From contig NC_134845.1 of assembly GCF_965363235.1 (NCBI RefSeq), forward strand, positions 19,966,524-20,030,523: DNA of 64,000 bases. Direction: 5' to 3'. Under the pieces are notes generated by a model. The model saw only the letters and a program-made list of their open reading frames with translations. It searched no databases and was not told the DNA's origin. This document shows, in pieces, positions 57,601-64,000 of this stretch (position 1 is the first letter of the stretch; each line of letters opens with the position of its first letter). A program made the position numbers and the translations under genes. The stretch comes from Mytilus galloprovincialis (Eukaryota > Mollusca > Bivalvia > Mytilida > Mytilidae).

Positions 57601-59622
57601 CTGAAGAAAGTTTTGTATTTTTCTCTTTCGCTTAATGCTGGAGAGGTTGATGCATAGGAAACCTACAAAAAGTTTTTAACTTATGTCATGAAATGTCCGA
57701 TAACGATATTAATGCACACAAAGCGCGTTGATATAAATTACAGGTTTTAGTTAACACTACATAACCTTGTTCATTCGTAAATAGTGTTAAAATTTTATGT
57801 TAAATTTCATTCTACATATTTATAAATAAGCTCATACTAAATGTTCATGGGTTAGTGGAATATTAGAAGTTCACCCCTTTTCCTCTCATATGTTAGATAT
57901 GGAGAACAACAAACCGTAAAAACAGTATTACAAGTTCAAGCTTGGGTGCCTCGAATATAAGATAACACGGTCATCTTGTGGTCTCGTCAGTTGATTGGAG
58001 TTTGCGGTGAAGGTCATAAGCATATGGAATATGACAAAGACATGCCCTGTGTGTAAATTGTCATCAAATGCAAGTGGGTGAAGGTTGTAATTAATACAAC
58101 AAAGCCAGGTTATAATTCTTGAGTCAGGAATGAAACGGACTGAAAAAAAAAGAATTTAAGGAAATAATTAAAAGAGAAAACATAAGTTAAACCCCACCAT
58201 TAAAAAAAAAAAACAAAAAAAAAAAAAATAAAAAAAAAACACAACTGCAATTAAACAAACAATTACACCCATGAAGTTACAGGATGCAAAAACTTATACA
58301 TATATCTGAGAAATCATAACGATACGTAATATGAAAGTAATATCCAAGCTAAGAGAGGAGTTACCAGTTATTTGGGCTGTTTGTTACACAAATGTCAAAA
58401 AAAAAAAACAAAAAAAAAAACAAAAACAAAACACAATACGTATGTTGGGTCAAGCTTGAGAACTGTGTTGTCAATAAGGTTTTATCAAATGAGTCGGTTT
58501 TTTCGTGTTTTGTAGAATCATTAGGTGTTGGGATCTATATGCACTAATTCTAGGATATATGGAATAATCAACAGCAGTGTTGCTCCAATTACTGATTAAA
58601 CCTTATGGTAAATGTTAATGTCTTATCTGATTATTCATGGCGATTTAAAGCTTATTCATCTTCATAGCTAATAGCTGCGGGTATTAATGGAGATTTAATC
58701 CGAATAATTCAGTCGTTATATTCCGCTGATCTACGATGGCTACATTAACCATTTTTCAAACGTGTCCACAGGTGGAAAAACACAGCAGTAACAGGAGGGA
58801 AAGTACCCCTGGGGACAACCTTCAAACGACCATTAAAATGCAAAATTTTCTTACATGCTTTAGTTATAACAAAACGAGACCAGTAATGGAGAAGTTTTTT
58901 TTTTATATATAATCTATCAGATATGAGAAAATCAGAAGGCTGTTTACTTATTTGAGATATTCTAAAGGCTTGAATTATTCGAGTTATGGTAGATTTAGAA
59001 CAAAAATACATGTCATGTTGTCGTTGTTATACAACATATATAGCAATTTTCAAGTAATGCTATAGTGGATATATCCGACCAAAACAATACTTAAAATTGT
59101 TTTTCATATGGACACATATTCATTCATCCACAAAACAAACAAAAAAAGGGATGAAAGGAAAATCTAACATATCGCAAAGATAATTTGATATGACAAACGA
59201 GGTCGGGAACGTTCGCATTATATTAATATCAGGCCACAAACCCAGCCTCTTATACCTCTCACTTTAGTGGAATATTACAAGTTCACCCCGGTACCTCGAG
59301 CTCTCATATGTTAGATATCGAGAACAACAAACCAAAAACCGTGCAGCTTTGTGTAGGTTAAAGCCACGGTTCGTGTATTAATCTTCAAGCATTTACATAT
59401 CCAAGTTCAGGTTCAATCTTCATGTCTATGTTTACGATAGACTTTGGTGTTCTGAAGAAAAGTTAATTTCGGCGAATAACTTACTAATATTAAATTCCAG
59501 TATGGAGACAGTTCTGCCAAAGTTTCTGTCACCTCTGAACATGCGCCTCCCATGACCATAAGTATCTGTGGTTTTCGATATATCAAATCCAGAAGTGCGT
59601 CTGTTGCTACACCTGGATCACA
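38158..59622 (-). CDS. GABBR2-like: metabotropic GABA-B-type receptor (class C GPCR), 5' part missing
   Basis: Sixteen coding exons on the minus strand give about 1,000 residues. They align with human GABBR1/2 from the CDPG motif of the Venus-flytrap (VFT) domain to the C-terminus. The family is a plasma-membrane receptor coupling to Gi/o. The VFT region has SYASTSPALS and AELQLATEGYF, both resembling GABBR1. The seven membrane segments are GABBR2-like (DKQLIII...VDPMQRQI, AWETRNVKIPALNDSQY, FVPK). ECL2 Cys (SSSC) and the TM3-side Cys (PVFC) are kept. The tail, about 360 residues, is longer than in vertebrates. Exon joins are in phase except one in the tail. The signal peptide and the first part of lobe 1 were not found and probably lie beyond 64000. 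Subunit identity is not certain; molluscs have several paralogues. Confidence 0.9.
39350..39605 (+). repeat. dispersed repeat R2, intronic copy
   Basis: TATAATGGAATTTTATACGAC, GAAAATGCATTTACCAAGTC and TTCCGTTTTAAATTTTCC. It lies in the last receptor intron, antisense to the gene. Confidence 0.7.
39626..39774 (-). CDS. GABBR2-like: receptor exon o: tail coiled coil
   Basis: LEQEITRLERLLEQPLEPYP looks like a short coiled coil, matching the position of the heterodimer coiled coil in GABBR tails. The frame needs phase 0 at the acceptor TTGCTAG, which conflicts with the phase 2 donor of exon n, so a weaker donor or an unseen small exon is likely. Donor GTGAGT. Confidence 0.65.
40337..40587 (-). 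CDS. GABBR2-like: receptor exon n: proximal cytoplasmic tail
   Basis: It begins IYCIVMAKGAPVIASSG after FVPK, then TRRFIVNDKREVYYR (compare RRFQFTQNQKKE in GABBR2), and ends LVSAAMLKDQ with donor GTAAGG in phase 2. Read-through past the donor meets TAA at once. Confidence 0.75.
40588..42197. other. receptor intron, no further gene
   Basis: Intron between exons m and n. A short R1 fragment lies at about 40950-41035 (reverse; AAAGATACCAGAGGTACAGTC). Otherwise nothing is supported. Confidence 0.5.
42198..42533 (-). CDS. GABBR2-like: receptor exon m: ECL2, TM5-TM7, ICL3
   Basis: 112 codons. Order: SSSCQSVHMDKWLG, TM5 ending AWETRNVKIPALNDSQY, TM6 (GMNVYNVVTM...), TM7 ending LCLLFVPK. The ICL3 stretch, including the Leu known from GABBR2 as needed for G-protein coupling, is kept. 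Donor GTATGG. Confidence 0.93.
42830..43045 (+). repeat. retroposon 3' end with (CAAT)n tail
   Basis: CTGAATATACATGAAATATT, CTACTGGACGTTAAGCAACC then (CAAT)n. This is the widespread mollusc retroposon tail style. It lies in the intron between exons l and m. Confidence 0.65.
43547..43669 (-). CDS. GABBR2-like: receptor exon l: TM4
   Basis: LLQDKQLIIIIFALLFVDCA, then VDPMQRQISNLTTE, close to GABBR2 KDQKLLVI...VDPLRR. Donor GTAGTT after Glu. Confidence 0.9.
43925..44200 (+). repeat. dispersed repeat R4, intronic copy
   Basis: AACTAGAATGTGTCCACAGT, GGGAACATGTGTATTAAGTT, GCGGGACGGACGGACG and GTAGGTGGGGCATAAAAAG. Confidence 0.8.
44722..44838 (-). CDS. GABBR2-like: receptor exon k: TM3 and ICL2
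   Basis: MRSFMFAAGFSLAFGSMFTK, then TYRVHQIFTRAHSG. FSL.(F/Y)GSMFTK is a family signature. Donor GTAGGT. Confidence 0.9.
45288..45335. repeat. perfect 19-bp inverted repeat
   Basis: ATATATCCAACTAAATGTT (45288-45306) and its exact reverse complement (45317-45335) around a 10-base loop. It lies in the intron between exons j and k. Confidence 0.95.
45965..46097 (-). CDS. GABBR2-like: receptor exon j: ICL1 and TM2
   Basis: YIKLSSPKLNNLAVFGCILV, then LLLGLDDNRL and PVFCT with the conserved Cys. LSSPKLNNL matches the family's MSSPYMNNL. Confidence 0.9.
46165..46580 (-). repeat. R1 short repeat, long copy, reverse orientation
   Basis: It contains the R1 body (GTCACATTCATGAAAGGGAA to CCATTAAAAGAGGGACGAAA) plus about 50 bases of extra flank (TCTAGAATAATGCTATAATG) also present, inverted, at 52610-53025. 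Confidence 0.85.
46732..46882 (-). CDS. GABBR2-like: receptor exon i: TM1
   Basis: NRFPRDKVLFIIRQRGINDH, then membrane segment AFYAIVCVSLTGIIFSVCFL and FNYHYRKL. Acceptor ATTTCAG, donor GTATAA. Confidence 0.88.
47796..47885 (-). CDS. GABBR2-like: receptor exon h: VFT C-terminal strand and linker
   Basis: VGRMKTVAMYDPENRILNF then NCSLCDNILWKG. It has two Cys in the linker where the aligned GABBR sequences have none. Acceptor GTTGTAG, donor GTAAAT. Confidence 0.85.
47925..48240 (-). repeat. satellite monomer, reverse, intronic
   Basis: GTAGTCAGCACTTTTTGTGC, CTCAGGAATAGATTACCTTA, AACGCGCGTCTGGCGTATA. Confidence 0.8.
48393..48453 (-). CDS. GABBR2-like: receptor exon g: VFT end
   Basis: GPISFQGPDRRGISVVSQNQ, completing the G..G.V.F strand. 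Acceptor TTGCAG, donor GTATTC, ends in phase 1. Confidence 0.85.
48558..48780. repeat. (AT)n and SINE tail palindrome
   Basis: (AT)n of about 50 bases, then a near-perfect palindrome of the SINE tail (48617-48681, 32-base arms, 1-base centre), then the SINE 3' body (ACACAGCCATGTATCACC... to GTCACTGACTCAGACG). Confidence 0.9.
49000..51030. other. receptor intron, no feature seen
   Basis: Part of the long intron between exons f and g. A T17 run lies at about 49789. No gene is supported. Confidence 0.5.
51034..51417 (+). pseudogene. exon-like remnant, possibly hAT/ZMYM-type transposase N-terminus
   Basis: Several plus-strand frames look coding: MSEPKEKPKIKNRTIDEMFK near 51034, then after frame changes KYEPPYLDITKLFDIDDLIK and KQKLLSTKWNESPSFKVPS, ending at a donor-like AG/GTAAGTG at 51416. 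The (K/R)TID.(F/M)F start is typical of hAT-derived proteins. The frame is interrupted at least twice. It is antisense within a receptor intron. Confidence 0.35.
51660..51945 (-). repeat. dispersed repeat R3, reverse copy
   Basis: GGGGCCCTTCATAGCTTGTT, CATGTTGAAGACCGTACTTA and AGTTGTCTCATTGGCACTCA are the reverse complement of R3 at 32295-32660. Confidence 0.8.
52084..52323 (-). CDS. GABBR2-like: receptor exon f: VFT lobe 1/2 return
   Basis: 80 codons with TSAYDTVWTMALTIKETL, FDYDDGEYIMADLRRVM and NLSFDGLS. The YD of GABBR1 QEAPLAYD is kept, but the ligand-contacting Glu six residues before the Asp is Tyr here. Acceptor AACTATAG, donor GTAAGT. Confidence 0.9.
52610..53025 (+). repeat. R1 short repeat, long copy, forward orientation
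   Basis: It matches 46165-46580 in the opposite orientation, including the 50-base extension after CCCTCTTTTAATGGTTTAC. The matching intervals are about 410 bases. Confidence 0.85.
53422..53610 (-). CDS. GABBR2-like: receptor exon e: VFT lobe 2
   Basis: 63 codons (AYKHGMFGSRFVWILIKETV...). The family's conserved GWY after the W.LI strand is replaced by K-E-T, losing the ligand-contact Tyr. ECTVAELQLATEGYF follows. Donor GTGAGT. Confidence 0.9.
53670..53960 (-). repeat. R2 piece joined to R1 copy, reverse
   Basis: ACGGAAAGTCCCTAAATAAA and GATAAAACACATCAAACGAA (R2), then AACACGAACCCCACCAAC and GGTGGGTCACATTCGTGAA (R1). The joint order suggests the two blocks belong to one longer element. Confidence 0.7.
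54490..54555 (-). CDS. GABBR2-like: receptor exon d: VFT
   Basis: 22 codons (RADIRIIIGGFSEVAARKVF), matching ARIIVGLF..EARKVFC of GABBR1. Acceptor TTTTCTAG, donor GTTAGA. Confidence 0.88.
54656..55349. mobile_element. MITE-like element with ~40-bp inverted ends, ~694 bp
   Basis: Left end CAGACCGTATGAGTATTTTG then ACCGTACGCGTACGGTC; right end, reversed, CCAGACCATATGAGTATTTG then GACCGTACGCGTATGGTC. No transposase is inside. No clear target duplication was found. It lies in the intron between exons c and d. Confidence 0.65.
55914..56024 (-). CDS. GABBR2-like: receptor exon c: VFT
   Basis: 37 codons (AIDGLAKILEENKITIKRSV...KILELQ), aligned gap-free with the GABBR1 stretch LDDLEERVKEAGIEI. Acceptor TTTTCAG. 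Confidence 0.88.
56295..56312 (-). CDS. possible 18-nt microexon (GISIDL)
   Basis: Flanked by CATATAG and GTAAGT, in phase 0, a multiple of three, and lying in the intron between exons b and c. Without it the protein aligns to GABBR1 with no gap, so it would be an optional insert if used at all. Confidence 0.25.
57492..57662 (-). CDS. GABBR2-like: receptor exon b: VFT lobe 1
   Basis: 57 codons, phase 0 at both ends. It has SYASTSPALSEREKYKTFF then RLASTDSSNNPA. The position of the family's RTHP histidine in GABBR1 is Ala here. Donor GTAGGT. Confidence 0.9.
58745..59011 (-). other. unassigned 88-codon open frame
   Basis: The frame (MYFCSKSTITRIIQAFRISQ...) lies in the intron between exons a and b. 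The C-terminal part (LKVVPRGTFPPVTAVFFHLW) looks protein-like, but no family is recognised and no splice context is evident. Confidence 0.2.
59485..59622 (-). CDS. GABBR2-like: receptor exon a: VFT lobe 1
   Basis: 46 codons, starting CDPGVATDALLD and including LMVMGGACSEVTE and YWNLIL. Acceptor TTTTATAG and donor GTAAGT. CDPG matches GABBR1; LMV.GG.C matches GABBR2. Confidence 0.88.
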
Positions 59623-59689
59623 CTATAAAAATTAAATCACAAAAATACTTAATCTACGGAAAATTCATAAAGTAAAACCTCTTATCAAA

Positions 59690-59870
59690 TGGCAATATCA
59701 AAAGCTCAGACACATCAAACGAACGGATAATAACTGTCATATTCCTGACTTGGTACAGGCATTTTCTAATGTAAAAAAATGTGGATTAAACCTGGTCTAT
59801 TAGCTAGCTTAACCTCTCACTTGTATGACAGTCAACTTCCATGATATTGACAATGATGTGTGAACAAAAC
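59690..59870 (-). repeat. R2 repeat, reverse copy
   Basis: CACATCAAACGAACGGATAA, CCTGACTTGGTACAGGCATT and TGGATTAAACCTGGTCTATT. Confidence 0.75.
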
Positions 59871-59984
59871 AAGCAAAAACAATACGTAAACTTGTTTAAA
59901 TAGGGGTATAGCAGTCAATTGCAACATTTTGTTATAATTTCAATCACTATAAAAACAAAAAAAATATGTAGCAAAGAAGCACAA

Positions 59985-60240
59985 AAAGGCATACAGGCAA
60001 AGCTCATTCGCCATAAAATAGAGACAAGAACACAAAAACGTACCATAGCACAATGACACAATGAAGGGATGTACAAGTAATACAGACCGACGTCGTATAT
60101 TTCACAGAAACACTAAAAGGCATACAGATAAAGCATATAATCAAATATGAATGACAATAATACAAAAATTATCATGGATCAATAACACAATGACGGGATG
60201 TATAAGTACAGAGCACGTCATATGTATCAAATAGAATAAA
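59985..60240 (+). repeat. two diverged ~128-bp tandem units
   Basis: Each unit has AAAAGGCATACAG(G/A)(C/T)AAAG, then ATGA(A/C)GGGATGTA(C/T)AAGTA. Confidence 0.6.
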
Positions 60241-61730
60241 CAGTTAAAATAAACATTAAAGAAAAACAATATATTATGTTTTCCATTTGCATCATTTAGA
60301 ATAATTTTATAAGACAATGGCAAAAAAACCGAGGAACACGCGTACGGTATATCAATAAATACACATAGAAGCGATTAATGAAAAAGGAATTTTTGAACTT
60401 TTAAAAAGAAATAACATGTATTCCTTCAAGTAATTCCTGATGTATATACAATTCAATAAAGAGTGGTACTAAATGTACTAAGATCTAGTTAGCGACCTTT
60501 TGATTTGATACTTTAAAATCGAACCTATCGTTCTTTGCCGAAAATGAATTAATTGATGTTATATTAACAGTTAAATCTAACTAGATAAATTCTTATCTTG
60601 TTAGAATTTAAGAAAAGAAGCGTTCATGTCAATTTTAACGAGATTTGATAGACAAAAATTAATTACATTTTCTCGTTCGGATGAATTTTAATACACTTAT
60701 CCAAAAATCATCAAATAAACTAATAAATAAACTTCCAATCGTATCATGTCTTAATGTTAACACGAGTTCTTTGAAACTGATTGCTTTTATAGGTTCAATA
60801 AGGTCAAACTAAGTGTCAGTCATGTTCATTTAATGTACTTTTTTGTCGATACAGTTTGGCACATTTCTCATTAAACGTATATTCGTATAGGCGCCATCGA
60901 AACCTTTTCACTTGTTTTTTGAAGGTTCATTTAAATGATTCATGTAATTTCTTACTCTGTGCTGCATCGATAAGTTCAAATCAACCGCATTAAAATCTAC
61001 AATAACTTACATTGCAGATGAACAAATACAAGCCAAATATATTTTTATTTTGGGTTCATAATCTATTACTCATATCTTAATCACGTTTATTCTAAAGCAA
61101 GCCAGCAAAACTTGGGTTATTGATTGCACATTTCTGTAAAATAGGGAAACTGAAATCATTTTGATAATGATTGAACCAGTTTATTTTAGAATCCTTATAA
61201 ACTGTCATTACTTTATGCTATATTTGTACCATAATGTTCAGATTTGGAGCTACCTATATTATAGAACTTATGGAAATGAATAATATCATCACACGTATAA
61301 AAGCATTGCAATTTTTGCATTTTGCAACATACACCGCAACAGACACCCGTAAAAGAGGTGCGAAAGATACCAGAGGGACAGCGTAACCTGATATATGTTT
61401 CACTAATTACATAGTTTTCAAATTATCTCAATGAGTTTTTTTATGTATAAGTTTGTAAAAAACATTCCCACCAATGATACTGATATTTTATGGAAGTGCA
61501 GATATTTCTGATTTTTTGTGATTCAATAATTTTGGATCTAACATGTCTTGTGGTTGGCTAAAAGTGTTTTGTATATCAGCTCATAGACATAATTTTGTCA
61601 TTTGAACGCGACGTCATTAACGTTTTTGTCATTATTTACTCCTTTTTAAAATTAAATTATAAGGATTAACTGTAATATTTTTTTCTATCTATTCGTAATA
61701 ACATACAAAATGAGGTGCTCACTTTTAAAT
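60241..61730. other. no gene seen
   Basis: AT-rich flank. A short R1 fragment lies at 61348-61385. I looked here for the missing receptor 5' exons and found no convincing candidate. Confidence 0.45.
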
Positions 61731-61739
61731 AACCCACTA

Positions 61740-62155
61740 CGCGAATAATCTTTTAAAAGATTATAATACAGACGCTACAGATCCTATAAATTATAAATAT
61801 GATAGTCTAATATAATGCATCAATACATTTTACGGTGCGTTCATTAGTAAGAGGATTGTGAACTATTTAGGGAATAACCACATATTATCTAACAAACAAA
61901 ACTGCTTTAGGGGAAGCAGTTCGTCTGGGGACAATATGTTTTCAATGGATCGTGCAATTAAGAATAATGCTCACTTTTTTGTGCTTTTCATAGACTTAAC
62001 AAAATGCTTCAATTTGTTGACAGAGACAGATATTTCTTATATATATATCTATATCGATGGTTACATTACCAAGTCTATAAAGAACATTTACAACAGTTCA
62101 GAACGGAAAAAACCTTTCCATTCATATGTAGTACTAAACTAGTCACATCTGGACT
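61740..62155 (+). mobile_element. LINE reverse transcriptase fragment
   Basis: DPINYKYDSL-like start, then VNYLGNNHILSNKQNCFRG, MFSMDRAIKNNAHFFVLFID, LTKCFNLLTETDISY, and ITKSIKNIYNSS resemble motifs of the non-LTR reverse transcriptase finger and palm (KQ.GFR..., F.DL.K.FD). It is truncated on both sides and is distinct from the LINE at 11905-14340. Confidence 0.65.
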
Positions 62156-62214
62156 TTGAAGAGCGGAACGTTTAAATTCATAGAGATCGTTTAGAAACGA
62201 TTTATAATGTACTA

Positions 62215-62690
62215 TATTTGGCCTTTAAACAACTTTTGATCCGAGCGTCACTGATGAGTCTTTTCTAGACGAAACGCGCGTCTGTCATAATTATAAAAGT
62301 TTAGTTCTGGTATCTATGATGAGTTTATTTGCAACCACTGGGTCGATGCCACTGCTGGTGGAAATATATTTCCCTGAGGGTATCACCAGCCCAGTAATCA
62401 GCACTTCTGTTTTGACTTGAGTTATCATTGATATGATTATAATTAAACATTAACTGTTAACAAAACTTGTTGAAAAAACTAAGGTTTTTCTACCTCAGGA
62501 ATAGATTACCTTAACTGTATTTTTCAAAACTTTTAGGAAATTTCGGTCCTCCATGCTCTTCAACTACGCACTCTATTTGGCCTTTAAACATTTTTGATTC
62601 GAGCGTCACTGATGAGTCTTTTGTAGACGAAATGCGCGTCTGGTGTAAATATAAAATCTGAGTCCTGGTATCTATAATGAGTTTATTTAC
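62215..62690 (-). repeat. satellite monomers, reverse, about 1.4 copies
   Basis: GAGCGTCACTGATGAGTCTT occurs at about 62243 and 62602, 359 bases apart, with the GGTCGATGCCACTGCTGGTG and CTCAGGAATAGATTACCTTA blocks between. Confidence 0.85.
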
Positions 62691-62999
62691 TTTCTGGGAT
62701 TTAATATTTTACACCATTTATTTGTATTTATATAGTTTCCGGATGGATTCAGAGTCACAACATCTATAGAATTTGAAAAGTGATTTGAAGTGTTGCTTTC
62801 TTGAAAATTGTACATATATATGTATACCTAGTATTTTTATGAATCTTTTGAAGTATAGATAAAGGGAGGACAAAAGCAAAAGAGAGGCAAAAAATGAGAG
62901 GTACATTAAAATTGAATTCAAGTCGAATGTAAACTGACAATGCCATGGTTTAAAAGTGTTAACAGACAAACAGATCAGCAATAGCACGTATACACAAAA

Positions 63000-63245
63000 C
63001 ACAATTTAGAAAACTATAAATTGGGTAACATGAACAGCACAAAAAACTGTTGGTATCACTAATCGTAGGTGCTCTTAAAGGGAAAGCAGGTCCTGCTCCA
63101 CACATGGCACCATTTGTGTTACTTATGTAAGTACAACCCCGGTAATGAATCTTATTCGGTTGGTCACATTCAAGAAAAGGGGGATAGGATTGTAGTTTAT
63201 GAACATATCCATTGTGAAACGGATATACCAAAACGGTCATCCAAC
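63000..63245 (-). repeat. R1 short repeat, diverged reverse copy
   Basis: GCAGGTCCTGCTCCACACAT, GGTCACATTCAAGAAAAGG and CATTGTGAAACGGATATACC. Confidence 0.7.
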
Positions 63246-63599
63246 TCCTGATGGCGTCTGTAAAACTTAATTTAAACTTCCCCACTTAGAAGTTGGTTTA
63301 ATAGCTTCGTTGCTAGTATCAACCCTCTAACAAGAAAACCATGATAGGAAACACAAAGTCTAGGTATCGTATTAACTGGGAGATATGTACCCCGTATGAA
63401 GGCGCTGCTGGAAGGTTGCTACATAGAAATGGAAATTTAACAATTAGAATCACAAGTCATACTCTTTTTATGAAACAAAACAGAACAAATTCCTTTATTT
63501 GTCTCTTAGTTTGGAATCGGGAATATTTGAGTAAAATGAAAACAATTCAAACGTCTTTATACTATTGCGAGATGAAAGAGTCTTACTGTACTAGTATAC

Positions 63600-63745
63600 A
63601 TATTTTTTAAGGGTCCAGCTGAAGGACGCTTCCGGATGCGGGAGTTTCTCGCTACATTGAAGACCCATTGATGGCCTTAGGCTGTTGTCTGCTATATGGT
63701 CGGGTTGTTGTCGCTTTGACACATTCCCCATTTCCTTTCTCAGTT
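63600..63745 (+). repeat. dispersed repeat R5
   Basis: GAAGGACGCTTCCGGATGCG, TCTCGCTACATTGAAGACCC and GTCGGGTTGTTGTCGCTTTG, a repeat style I recognise from mussel sequences. The remaining bases to 64000 hold nothing I can name. Confidence 0.55.
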
Positions 63746-64000
63746 TGATTAAATTGCATGTACCCTCAAGGATCTTTTGATATTTTTAGTATCTACATCT
63801 GATTAACGCCACCTCTAGAGTAGGTTGTTTCACAATAATTTAAAGCCCTGATCGGCAATCAACCTATGATCCAAATAATTGTTTTTAATGTGTGAATGAA
63901 GAAAATAATAGTTTGAACTTGGTTTAACAGTTAATGGATTGTAAATCCCTTCTAGTTTGTAAGAGAGATGAAAGTATTGCTTCTCAAAAGCAGAAAAGTT

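Noticed and set aside
58745-59011. receptor exon
   Set aside because: The 88-codon frame matches nothing in the receptor family and would interrupt a gap-free alignment between exons a and b.
61005-61110. possible upstream receptor exon ending at a GTAAGT donor on the minus strand
   Set aside because: All frames leading to the donor are closed by stops within about 40 bases, with no start codon or flytrap motif.

Overview
The window looks like genomic DNA of a marine bivalve, most likely a mussel (Mytilidae). It is AT-rich, its genes are split by introns with GT/AG ends, and it is crowded with short dispersed repeats and (TA)n, (TTGA)n and (GGAC)n tracts. This assignment is by recognition of repeat style and gene content and has not been searched.

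Bases 1-6130 hold the inner part of a Polinton/Maverick element, mostly on the minus strand: an integrase running off the left edge, a packaging-type ATPase and a protein-primed-type family B DNA polymerase. It is a fossil, lightly broken. Its termini and any capsid or protease genes are not visible here.

Bases 6131-34300 hold no convincing host gene. They are a mosaic of transposable elements: a tRNA-derived SINE array (9444-10657), two non-autonomous DNA transposons with 5-bp target duplications (10663-11498 and 13054-14140), an old LINE split by insertions (11905-14340), two copies of a foldback element loaded with AGGTCA-type half-sites (about 15145-16070 and 17120-17952), a decayed Penelope-like reverse transcriptase (20690-21850), a roughly 350-bp satellite array (25890-27300), and segmental duplications at 23.5-24.5 / 28.4-29.2 kb and 29.1-30.5 kb. 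The 23.5/28.4 kb duplication carries a TATA-like box and a splice donor.

Bases 34323-37378 (plus strand) hold a small three-exon gene for a 166-residue protein with a signal peptide and methionine-rich hydrophobic stretches. All three exons join in frame.

Bases 38158-59622 (minus strand) hold most of a metabotropic GABA-B-type receptor gene (class C GPCR). Sixteen coding exons were mapped by splice sites and homology. They cover the Venus-flytrap domain from a Cys-Asp-Pro-Gly motif onward, seven membrane segments and a long cytoplasmic tail. The 5' exons (signal peptide and first part of lobe 1) lie beyond the right edge or were not recognised. The membrane part is GABBR2-like and keeps the G-protein coupling loop, while several residues that bind GABA in GABBR1 appear to be replaced. 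This gene and the small gene converge, about 780 bases apart. Bases 59623-64000 hold repeats and LINE debris only.
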